A DNA stretch of 49,683 bases, taken from the NCBI RefSeq assembly GCF_016306625.1, contig NZ_JACOII010000041.1:1-49683 (forward strand). The letters run 5' to 3'. Position 1 is the first letter of the stretch; every line of letters starts with the position of its first letter. Below are positions 44,201 to 49,683 of this stretch, piece by piece. The position numbers were made by a program, and so were the translations under genes. The notes beneath the pieces are model-generated. The model did not search any database and was not told where the DNA came from. It worked only from the letters and a program-made list of their open reading frames with translations. The DNA is from Xenorhabdus lircayensis. GTDB lineage: Bacteria; Pseudomonadota; Gammaproteobacteria; Enterobacterales; Enterobacteriaceae.

Positions 44201-45319
44201 ACCCGGACGCATCATGCGGTAGATTTCAACCAGCGCGCTCAGGCGATCATTGGTTGGGTCAACACGCAGAGTCTCGGAGATGTATGCACCGTGGTCCAGA
44301 TCGTTGGTAAACAGGGTCTCGATAGATTTATGACCAGACTGACTCAGACGTGCCAGCAGATCCAAAGAGAGTTCCATGTTAGCAGCACAGATGATTTCAC
44401 CTGTGTTCTGGTCGATGTAATCTTTTGCTACAACTTTACCCGCGATATATTCGACAGGAACCTCAATGCGGTCTACCTGATCTTTTTCTAACTGGCGGAT
44501 ATGACGAGCAGTGATACGACGGCCCTTTTCAACATAAATCTTGCCGTTCGCTTCGATATCAAATGAAGCAGTCTCGCCACGCAGACGTTCTGGAACCAGA
44601 GTCATCTGCAATTTATTGTCGCGAATTTCGAAAACGGTTTTGTTGAAGAACAGGTTCAGGATGTCTTCAGTAGTATAATCCATCGCGCGCAGAATAATCG
44701 AAGCCGGCAGTTTACGACGGCGGTCAATACGCACAAACAGGTTATCTTTTGGATCAAATTCGAAATCCAACCATGAACCACGGTAAGGGATGATACGTGC
44801 GTTATACAGTACCTTACCAGATGAATGGGTTTTACCCTTATCACTGTCAAAGAAAACGCCTGGACTACGATGCAACTGAGATACGATAACGCGCTCAGTA
44901 CCGTTGATAACGAAAGTCCCGTTATCAGTCATGAGTGGAATTTCACCCATGTAGACTTCTTGTTCTTTGATATCTTTGACTGTGCCTTCTGGCGCTTCAC
45001 GCTCATAGATCACCAGACGCAGCTTAACGCGCAGCGGTGCGGAGAAAGTCACACCACGGATCTGACACTCTTTGACATCAAAAACAGGTTCGCCAAGACG
45101 GTAGCTTACATATTGCAGCTCGGAATTGCCGCTGTAACTCTGAATTGGGAACACAGAACGGAAGGCCGCTTCCAGTCCATTCTGGCCTTCAGGATCTTGC
45201 TCGATAAACTTCTGGAACGAGTCAAGTTGGATAGAAAGAAGGTATGGAACATCCAAAACTTGTGGACGTTTACCAAAATCCTTACGAATACGTTTTTTCT
45301 CGGTATAGGAGTAAACCAT
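41291..45319 (-). CDS. rpoB: RNA polymerase beta subunit
   Basis: Beta subunit, 1342 residues, the same as E. coli, from [19 protein letters not shown] to INIELEDE. The rifampicin-site region reads [20 protein letters not shown] followed by [11 protein letters not shown], the wild-type sensitive sequence. The nucleotide- and bridge-contacting segments [10 protein letters not shown] and [20 protein letters not shown] are intact. GAGGA lies 7 bases before ATG 45319; an open extension of 22 codons upstream is not coding. It follows rplL across a 455-base gap that contains the attenuator. Confidence 0.98.
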   Translation of the reverse strand: MVYSYTEKKRIRKDFGKRPQVLDVPYLLSIQLDSFQKFIEQDPEGQNGLEAAFRSVFPIQSYSGNSELQYVSYRLGEPVFDVKECQIRGVTFSAPLRVKLRLVIYEREAPEGTVKDIKEQEVYMGEIPLMTDNGTFVINGTERVIVSQLHRSPGVFFDSDKGKTHSSGKVLYNARIIPYRGSWLDFEFDPKDNLFVRIDRRRKLPASIILRAMDYTTEDILNLFFNKTVFEIRDNKLQMTLVPERLRGETASFDIEANGKIYVEKGRRITARHIRQLEKDQVDRIEVPVEYIAGKVVAKDYIDQNTGEIICAANMELSLDLLARLSQSGHKSIETLFTNDLDHGAYISETLRVDPTNDRLSALVEIYRMMRPGEPPTREAAENLFENLFFSEDRYDLSAVGRMKFNRSLDRNEIEGSGILSKEDITDVMKKLIDIRNGKGEVDDIDHLGNRRIRSVGEMAENQFRVGLVRVERAVKERLSLGDLDTLMPQDMINAKPISAAVKEFFGSSQLSQFMDQNNPLSEITHKRRISALGPGGLTRERAGFEVRDVHPTHYGRVCPIETPEGPNIGLINSLSVYARTNEYGFLETPYRLVRDGVVTDEIHYLSAIEEGNYVIAQANTVLDEEGHFVEELVTCRHYDESSLFNRDQVQYMDVSTQQIVSVGASLIPFLEHDDANRALMGANMQRQAVPTLRADKPLVGTGMERAVAVDSGVTSVAKRGGMVQYVDASRIVIKVNEDEMYAGEAGIDIYNLTKYTRSNQNTCINQMPCVSLGELVERGNVLADGPSTDLGELALGQNMRVAFMPWNGYNFEDSILVSERVVQEDRFTTIHIQELACVSRDTKLGPEEITADIPNVGEAALSKLDESGIVYIGAEVKGGDILVGKVTPKGETQLTPEEKLLRAIFGEKASDVKDSSLRVPNGVSGTVIDVQVFTRDGVEKDKRALEIEEMQLRDAKKDLTEELRIFESGLFARIHSVLVAGGIEAEKLSKLPRERWLELGLADEEKQNQLEQLAEQYDELKAEFEKKLDAKRRKITQGDDLAPGVLKIVKVYLAVKRQIQPGDKMAGRHGNKGVISKINPIEDMPYDENGTPVDIVLNPLGVPSRMNIGQILETHLGMAAKGIGDKINAMLKQQQEVAKLREFIQKAYDLGDDTSQTVDLNTFTDEEVMRLAENLRKGMPIATPVFDGAKETEIKELLKLGGLPTSGQITLFDGRTGEQFERQVTVGYMYMLKLNHLVDDKMHARSTGSYSLVTQQPLGGKAQFGGQRFGEMEVWALEAYGAAYTLQEMLTVKSDDVNGRTKMYKNIVDGNHQMEPGMPESFNVLLKEIRSLGINIELEDE

Positions 45320-45597
45320 AGGGTTCCTCAGCTCGCTGACAAGTGACCCACTCTGTCCGCCCTTAAGGACAGCACGCTGCAACACTATTTTTTTCGAACA
45401 GAAAATAGAATATTTTCCGTAATACTCATTACTATTACTCTTAAATCATTTCATTGCGTTACCTTACTACCGAGCTACCCGAGTGGATCGTAGCTGAGAA
45501 CGCAGTATATTAAGTCGTCAATAGGAAGAAGTATTTTGGGTTAATTAGCAGCCAAACAGTGTGAAATGCTACTAACTCCCTACATAATGCTTTTCGA

Positions 45598-45653
45598 ACA
45601 ATATCGCTTTCAGACAATACCGCTCTCAGGCAATATGGCCTCAGACAATGCTG
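45598..45653. repeat. 16-bp tandem repeat, about 3.5 copies
   Basis: ACAATATCGCTTTCAG (45598-45613), ACAATACCGCTCTCAG (45614-45629), GCAATATGGCCTCAG (45630-45644) and a partial ACAATGCTG (45645-45653). Successive copies differ at a few positions. It lies in the leader of rpoB, just downstream of the attenuator. Confidence 0.75.
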
Positions 45654-45704
45654 TTAAAACAAGGCGTTCAACTACAACCTTTACAAACAATGCCCTTACA
45701 GCGC

Positions 45705-45735
45705 AAAAAGGCTGGCGATCAAAAAATCGCCAGCC
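45705..45735 (-). terminator. rplL attenuator upstream of rpoBC
   Basis: On the minus strand GGCTGGCGAT, loop TTTTTG, ATCGCCAGCC (45710-45735), then TTTTT at 45709-45705. The 10-bp stem and the TTTTTGCGC that follows match the E. coli rplL-rpoB attenuator, which lets only part of the transcripts read into rpoBC. Confidence 0.92.
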
Positions 45736-45774
45736 GTCAGCCTTTAAAGTTAGGCTGCGAACTTAAAACTGATC

Positions 45775-46140
45775 TTACTTGATCTCAACAGAAGCACCAG
45801 CTTCTTCCAGAGATTTTTTCAGAGATTCAGCGTCATCTTTGCTGATTGCTTCTTTTAGTGCTGCTGGTGCGCTTTCAACCAGGTCTTTAGCTTCTTTCAG
45901 ACCCAAGCCAGTTGCGCCACGCACTGCTTTGATTACAGCAACTTTGTTAGCACCAATGCCAGTCAAGATTACGTCGAATTCAGTTTTTTCTTCGACAACT
46001 TCAGCAGCGCCACCAACTACAGCTACAGCTGCAGCAGCAGAAACGCCGAATTTTTCTTCCATCATGCTGATCAGTTCAACAACGTCCATTACAGACATTT
46101 CTGCAACTGCGTCCAGAATTTGTTCTTTAGTGATAGACAT
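45775..46140 (-). CDS. rplL: Ribosomal protein bL12 (L7/L12)
   Basis: Stalk protein of the large subunit that recruits translation GTPases; present in several copies per ribosome. It has 121 residues, as in E. coli. The N-terminal dimerisation part is [20 protein letters not shown], the hinge is Ala/Val-rich (about 35-50), and the C-terminal domain has [20 protein letters not shown] and [16 protein letters not shown]. It follows rplJ by 63 bases in the same transcript. Confidence 0.98.
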   Translation of the reverse strand: MSITKEQILDAVAEMSVMDVVELISMMEEKFGVSAAAAVAVVGGAAEVVEEKTEFDVILTGIGANKVAVIKAVRGATGLGLKEAKDLVESAPAALKEAISKDDAESLKKSLEEAGASVEIK

Positions 46141-46203
46141 AACAAGTGTTCCTAAAATTCAGAAAAAGTTTATACGTTAAAAAGCGACGAAGGAAATAGG
46201 CAA

Positions 46204-46701
46204 TTAAGCGGCTTCTTTCTGATCGCGTAGCGCAGCCAGAGTGCGAACCAGTTTGCCTGCAGAGGCTTCTTTCATGGTTGCCATCAGGCGTGCGATTGCT
46301 TCTTCGTAAGTTGGGAGTGTTGCCAGACGATCGATATTTGATCCTGGGATAAACTCACCTTCAAAGGCTGCCGCTTTAATCTCGAATGCTGGGTTCGCTT
46401 TCGCGAAATCTTTGAACAGACGAGCAGCTGCGCCCGGATGTTCAGAAGAAAAAGCAATCAAGGTTGGACCAACAAACGCTTCTTTCAGGCACTCATATTC
46501 AGTACCTTCAACAGCACGACGCAGCAGGGTGTTACGTACAACACGTACGTTAACGCCAGCTTCACGGCATGCTTTACGCAGTTCAGTCATTTTACCTACG
46601 GTAACGCCACGAGAATCCGCAACAACCGCAGACAGCGCGCCTTTGGCTACTTCGCTGACTTCAGCAACAATCGCTTGTTTGTCTTGAAGATTTAGTGCCA
46701 T
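46204..46701 (-). CDS. rplJ: Ribosomal protein uL10
   Basis: Base of the ribosomal stalk; binds 23S rRNA and carries L7/L12 dimers on its C-terminal helix. It has 165 residues ([20 protein letters not shown] to ALRDQKEAA), like E. coli. The L10-L12 complex represses its own operon by binding the leader at 46783-46900. AGGAG lies upstream of the ATG. Confidence 0.97.
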   Translation of the reverse strand: MALNLQDKQAIVAEVSEVAKGALSAVVADSRGVTVGKMTELRKACREAGVNVRVVRNTLLRRAVEGTEYECLKEAFVGPTLIAFSSEHPGAAARLFKDFAKANPAFEIKAAAFEGEFIPGSNIDRLATLPTYEEAIARLMATMKEASAGKLVRTLAALRDQKEAA

Positions 46702-46782
46702 TAGCTTCTTGCTCCTGGATTAACCGGGAAAACCCGGAACTCACTTCACTCAAGACACAAAATGTGCCTGAGCGCTAAAACA

Positions 46783-46900
46783 CGGTGAGCAGAATCCAGA
46801 AAATAAATTTCATTTGGCTCTGTCACCGTCTACGCAGGATATTAAGTAATTACTTACGCCTGCGGTCTTGGACGGGGCTTGGATTAAGGCCAAGCTCCAA
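46783..46900 (-). promoter_or_regulatory. L10(L12)4 autoregulatory mRNA leader
   Basis: Read on the minus strand, the segment follows the E. coli rplJ leader: GGAGCTTGGCC, CAAGACCGCAGGCGTAAG, then CCTGCGTAGACGGTGACAGAG and GCTCACCGTG. CGCAGG/CCTGCG form a long stem, and CGGTGA/TCACCG a second one. This is the known target of the L10-L12 complex, which represses rplJ and rplL translation. Confidence 0.82.
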
Positions 46901-46979
46901 CCGAAAATTTGTTATTTGCCGATAATGCCTTATTTTTCGAAGGTTGTGTGTTATTGAACACGCTATCAGGCAAATTCGA

Positions 46980-47008
46980 AGCGTCAGATTTTAGACAAAT
47001 CTGACGCT
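46980..47008 (-). other. 12-bp perfect hairpin after rplA
   Basis: AGCGTCAGATTT (46980-46991) pairs perfectly with AAATCTGACGCT (46997-47008) with a 5-base loop, 29 bases after the rplA stop. No U-tract follows on the minus strand, so it may mark the 3' end of the rplKA message or a partial terminator before PL10. Confidence 0.6.
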
Positions 47009-47037
47009 AAGGTAAAGCGTTATCTCAGCTTAAATGA

Positions 47038-47745
<708 letters not shown>

Positions 47746-48174
47746 TTAACCCTCCACAACCAGGCCCATGGAACGAGCAGTACCTTCGATTGAACGCATC
47801 ATAGCGTCAACGTCAGCACCAGTCATGTCCTCAGCTTTAGTTTCAGCAATTTCACGAATTTGAGCGCTGGTTACTTTACCAACTTTCTCTTTGTTCGGTT
47901 TACCAGAACCAGATTTCACACCTGCTGCTTTTTTCAACAGAACAGCCGCTGGTGGGGTTTTGGTAACGAAAGTGAAAGAACGGTCTGCGTAAACAGTAAT
48001 AACAACTGGAGTTGGCAGGCCTTTTTCAAGGCTTTCAGTTTTAGCATTGAACGCTTTACAGAATTCCATGATGTTAACGCCCTGCTGACCCAGAGCTGGA
48101 CCAACTGGTGGGCTTGGATTAGCCATACCAGCTGCAACTTGCAGCTTAACGTAGGCTTGTACTTTCTTAGCCAT
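47746..48174 (-). CDS. rplK: Ribosomal protein uL11
   Basis: Binds the 23S GTPase-associated centre and is needed for RelA activation by stalled ribosomes. It has 142 residues ([20 protein letters not shown]), like E. coli, with the proline-rich [20 protein letters not shown] and [24 protein letters not shown] lies upstream. It is the first gene of rplKA, after an L1-type leader hairpin. Confidence 0.98.
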   Translation of the reverse strand: MAKKVQAYVKLQVAAGMANPSPPVGPALGQQGVNIMEFCKAFNAKTESLEKGLPTPVVITVYADRSFTFVTKTPPAAVLLKKAAGVKSGSGKPNKEKVGKVTSAQIREIAETKAEDMTGADVDAMMRSIEGTARSMGLVVEG

Positions 48175-48197
48175 CTATATTTCCTCTATGTGGGTGT

Positions 48198-48222
48198 TAT
48201 CGCCTCAAACATGAGGCTCCCC
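48198..48222 (-). promoter_or_regulatory. L1-binding type leader hairpin of rplK
   Basis: On the minus strand GGGAGCCTCATGTTTGAGGC followed by GATAAC: the stem GCCTCA/TGAGGC (48212-48217, 48202-48207) with a 4-base loop. The flanking GGGAG and GAUAA resemble the L1-binding site in 23S rRNA and the E. coli rplK leader. It lies 28 bases before the rplK ATG. Confidence 0.7.
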
Positions 48223-48327
48223 TGACGATGTAGGCCCCGTCTAAAAGACCAAGCCACTTAAAACTTACCTAAATTATCTAGGAAACATTTTCTAAAAAAC
48301 AACCCAGATAAAAACAAAAGGCGCGAA

Positions 48328-48356
48328 ATTGTATGCTAATTTCACACCCCTTGCAA
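48328..48356 (-). promoter_or_regulatory. rplKA promoter (PL11)
   Basis: On the minus strand TTGCAA (48351-48356), a 17-base spacer and TACAAT (48328-48333). It lies in the nusG-rplK gap, about 150 bases before rplK, at the position of E. coli PL11. Confidence 0.75.
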
Positions 48357-48382
48357 GCGAGCCCGCTTATTTAAGCATCAGT

Positions 48383-48928
48383 TCAGACTTTCTCTACCTG
48401 ACTGAAATCCAGCTCGACTGGTGTAGCACGACCGAAGATAGAAACCGAAACTTTCAGGCGGCTCTTCTCGTAATCGACTTCTTCTACAACACCATTGAAG
48501 TCTGCAAACGGGCCATCGCTGACACGAACCATTTCTCCTGGTTCGAACAGTGTTTTTGGCCGTGGTTTATCACCAACTTGCTGAAGACGATTCATAATCG
48601 CATCAACTTCTTTATCGCTGATTGGTGCAGGGCGATCAGATGTGCCACCGATAAAACCCATTACGCGAGGTACACTGCGAACCAGATGCCAAGTTGCATC
48701 GTTCATTACCATTTGTACCAAGACATAGCCAGGAAAGAATTTACGCTCGCTTTTACGACGTTGACCACTGCGGATCTCAACAACTTCTTCTGTCGGTACC
48801 ATTACTTCACCGAAAGAATCTTCCATATCTTGTAATTTGATATGCTCACGCAGAGATTGAGCGACACGACCTTCAAACCCAGAAAATGCCTGTATGACAT
48901 ACCAACGCTTTTTTGGGGATTCAGACAT
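48383..48928 (-). CDS. nusG: Transcription termination/antitermination factor NusG
   Basis: Binds RNA polymerase beta' through its N-terminal NGN domain and couples to Rho or ribosomal S10 through its C-terminal KOW domain. It has 181 residues, as in E. coli: [38 protein letters not shown], and the KOW segment [20 protein letters not shown]. It follows secE by 3 bases. Confidence 0.98.
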   Translation of the reverse strand: MSESPKKRWYVIQAFSGFEGRVAQSLREHIKLQDMEDSFGEVMVPTEEVVEIRSGQRRKSERKFFPGYVLVQMVMNDATWHLVRSVPRVMGFIGGTSDRPAPISDKEVDAIMNRLQQVGDKPRPKTLFEPGEMVRVSDGPFADFNGVVEEVDYEKSRLKVSVSIFGRATPVELDFSQVEKV

Positions 48929-48931
48929 TTT

Positions 48932-49315
48932 TTAAAACCTCAGGCCTGTAATAAATGAAACTAAACGCACCAGAATACCGTCCAATCCCCACAAAATCAG
49001 GGACATGATAGCCGTCACAACCGCAACAATCAGAGTTGTATGCAGCGCTTCCTGGCGAGTTGGCCAAATGACTTTACGCATTTCAATGCGGGCTTCACGG
49101 GCAAATGCTAATGCAGCTTTACCTTTCGCAGTCCACAATGCAACTGCTCCTGCAAGGGCAACAATAGCAACGACGGCTATCGCGCGCAGAGGCAGGTTAT
49201 ACTCTCGGTAATAGTAATTACCCACAATAGCAACCACCAGCAGCACTGCCACCAATAGCCATTTTGCTATATCAAGACTACGCCCGCTTTCTTGAGCATC
49301 GCTATTCGCACTCAT
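48932..49315 (-). CDS. secE: Protein translocase subunit SecE
   Basis: Essential membrane subunit of SecYEG. The 127 residues equal E. coli SecE and start [19 protein letters not shown]; three membrane segments follow (about [34 protein letters not shown] and [19 protein letters not shown]), with the conserved amphipathic linker [22 protein letters not shown] 49315 is chosen by homology; the open frame upstream to 49384 (23 residues) is not part of the family. It is the first gene of secE-nusG. Confidence 0.97.
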   Translation of the reverse strand: MSANSDAQESGRSLDIAKWLLVAVLLVVAIVGNYYYREYNLPLRAIAVVAIVALAGAVALWTAKGKAALAFAREARIEMRKVIWPTRQEALHTTLIVAVVTAIMSLILWGLDGILVRLVSFITGLRF

Positions 49316-49416
49316 AAACCAACCTGTAACTATTTGTAAGTAACTATGATGTAAATAGATAGCCAGCTTGCCTCGCAAGAGCAAAACAAATCAGACCGAA
49401 CCCAAAGATAATTGTA

Positions 49417-49445
49417 ATTGTATCTGACTCGGCGCCATAATTCAG
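49417..49445 (-). promoter_or_regulatory. Candidate secE-nusG promoter
   Basis: On the minus strand CTGAAT (49440-49445), 17 bases, TACAAT (49417-49422). The -10 is good and the -35 weak. A second TACAAT overlaps just downstream (49411-49416). It lies about 100 bases before secE. Confidence 0.4.
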
Positions 49446-49490
49446 CAGGACTTTTGTATCTGAATGATATCAAAGCCCATCCGTTGTATC

Positions 49491-49587
49491 AGAGCCTATC
49501 TCACCAATAATTAAGAATAACCGTTAAACAGCGATTTGTCTGCTATTGGGCAATTATTGATGAACAACTATTGATGAGATAGGTTCT
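49491..49587. repeat. Imperfect inverted repeat with an internal duplication
   Basis: AGAGCCTATCTCA (49491-49503) is complementary to TGAGATAGGTTCT (49575-49587) with one mismatch, and CAATAATT (49505-49512) to AATTATTG (49552-49559). The right arm carries ATTGATGA twice (49556-49563 and 49571-49578), which offsets the two arms. It may be a decayed palindromic repeat element. Confidence 0.55.
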
Positions 49588-49603
49588 TCTTAAAACAACG
49601 TAT

Positions 49604-49628
49604 AAAAAGGGCATCTATTGATGCCCTT
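49604..49628 (-). terminator. tuf: tuf intrinsic terminator
   Basis: On the minus strand AAGGGCATC, loop AATA, GATGCCCTT and then TTTT. It begins 24 bases after the tuf stop codon: a clear Rho-independent terminator. Confidence 0.92.
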
Positions 49629-49651
49629 CCAAAATGAACACATTAAAAAAA

Positions 49652-49683
49652 TTATGCGATCACTTTAGCAACAACACCAGCAC
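49652..49683 (-). CDS. tuf: Elongation factor Tu, C-terminal end only
   Basis: The window edge holds the last codons of a minus-strand frame reading AGVVAKVIA then TAA. EF-Tu of E. coli ends GAGVVAKVLG, and tufB lies just upstream of secE there, so this is the tail of the second tuf copy. EF-Tu carries aminoacyl-tRNA to the ribosome as a GTPase. The rest of the gene is outside the window. Confidence 0.88.
   Translation of the reverse strand, partial: AGVVAKVIA

Larger units (their letters stand above)
45320..45774. other. rplL-rpoB intergenic region
   Basis: This 455-base spacer has no gene. It contains the rplL attenuator next to rplL and a 16-bp tandem repeat (both listed separately). In E. 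coli this gap holds the partial terminator and an RNase III site that set rpoB expression below that of rplL. A U/A-rich stretch near 45385-45440 is the only other feature I see. Confidence 0.6.
46702..47037 (-). promoter_or_regulatory. rplJ promoter/leader region
   Basis: 336 bases between rplA and rplJ without a gene. It should contain the E. coli-type PL10 promoter in the rplA-near half (around 46900-46970) and the L10 leader. I cannot assign the promoter hexamers with confidence. Confidence 0.55.
49316..49651. other. tuf-secE intergenic region
   Basis: 336 bases with no gene and no tRNA (some gammaproteobacteria have tRNA-Trp here). It contains the secE promoter candidate, an imperfect inverted repeat and the tuf terminator, listed separately. 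Confidence 0.7.

Noticed and set aside
42110-44491. Several long open frames on the strand opposite rpoB and rpoC (e.g. 43742-44491, 42824-43543)
   Set aside because: They mirror highly biased codons of rpoB/rpoC, lack ribosome binding sites and have odd amino-acid composition; they are antisense shadows.
49316-49600. Possible tRNA gene between tuf and secE
   Set aside because: No cloverleaf or TTCGA-type arm can be found in this gap; only an inverted repeat and promoter-like sequences.

Overview
The window looks like a chromosomal segment of a member of the Enterobacterales. The gene order (rrn promoter | purHD, hupA-yjaG-nfi-hemE-nudC, thiCEFSGH, rpoCB-rplLJAK-nusG-secE-tuf) and the protein sequences closely follow the E. 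coli 90-min region. Moderate base composition, AT-rich spacers and an EF-Tu tail ending VVAKVIA suggest the Morganellaceae (Xenorhabdus/Photorhabdus type). The genus is inferred from recalled sequences, not from a search.

Layout. (1) 1-390: rrn P1 promoter reading out of the window to the left, divergent from purHD, with a PurR operator and a DnaA box. (2) 390-7820: purH-purD (+), then yjaH, hupA, yjaG, nfi, hemE and nudC (-). (3) 8036-14572: an HAD-IB phosphatase where E. coli has rsd, a TPP riboswitch and the thiamine operon thiCEFSGH. (4) 14701-36495: an accessory block of about 22 kb between thiH and rpoC. It carries a small Ig-like protein; an operon of class III aminotransferase, zinc dehydrogenase, HAD phosphatase, MFS transporter and DUF1349 protein; the complete maltose regulon (malT, malPQ, malEFG, malK-lamB-malM); a decayed antitoxin relic; and a small membrane protein. 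(5) 36861-49683: the RNA polymerase/ribosomal protein cluster with its terminator, rplL attenuator, L10 and L1 leaders and promoters, ending in the last codons of tuf.

How the parts work together. MalT is the activator. LamB, MalE, MalF, MalG and MalK import maltodextrins, and MalP and MalQ break them down. MalT-type and CRP-type boxes lie in the malE/malK gap and MalT-type boxes upstream of malP. In E. coli the malT-malPQ and malEFG-malK-lamB-malM loci are far apart; here they are contiguous.

The most interesting unknown is the five-gene operon at 15395-20191. Its chemistry (transaminase, polyol-type dehydrogenase, phosphatase, exporter) resembles the gabT1-yktc1-gutB1 azasugar pathway of Bacillus. 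It may make or break down an aminated sugar or polyol; this is a hypothesis. Other points of note are hairpin repeats shared between the malE-malF gap and the malM 3' end, an HI1420-type antitoxin pseudogene between malQ and malG, shortened LamB surface loops, and several short tandem and inverted repeats in spacers.
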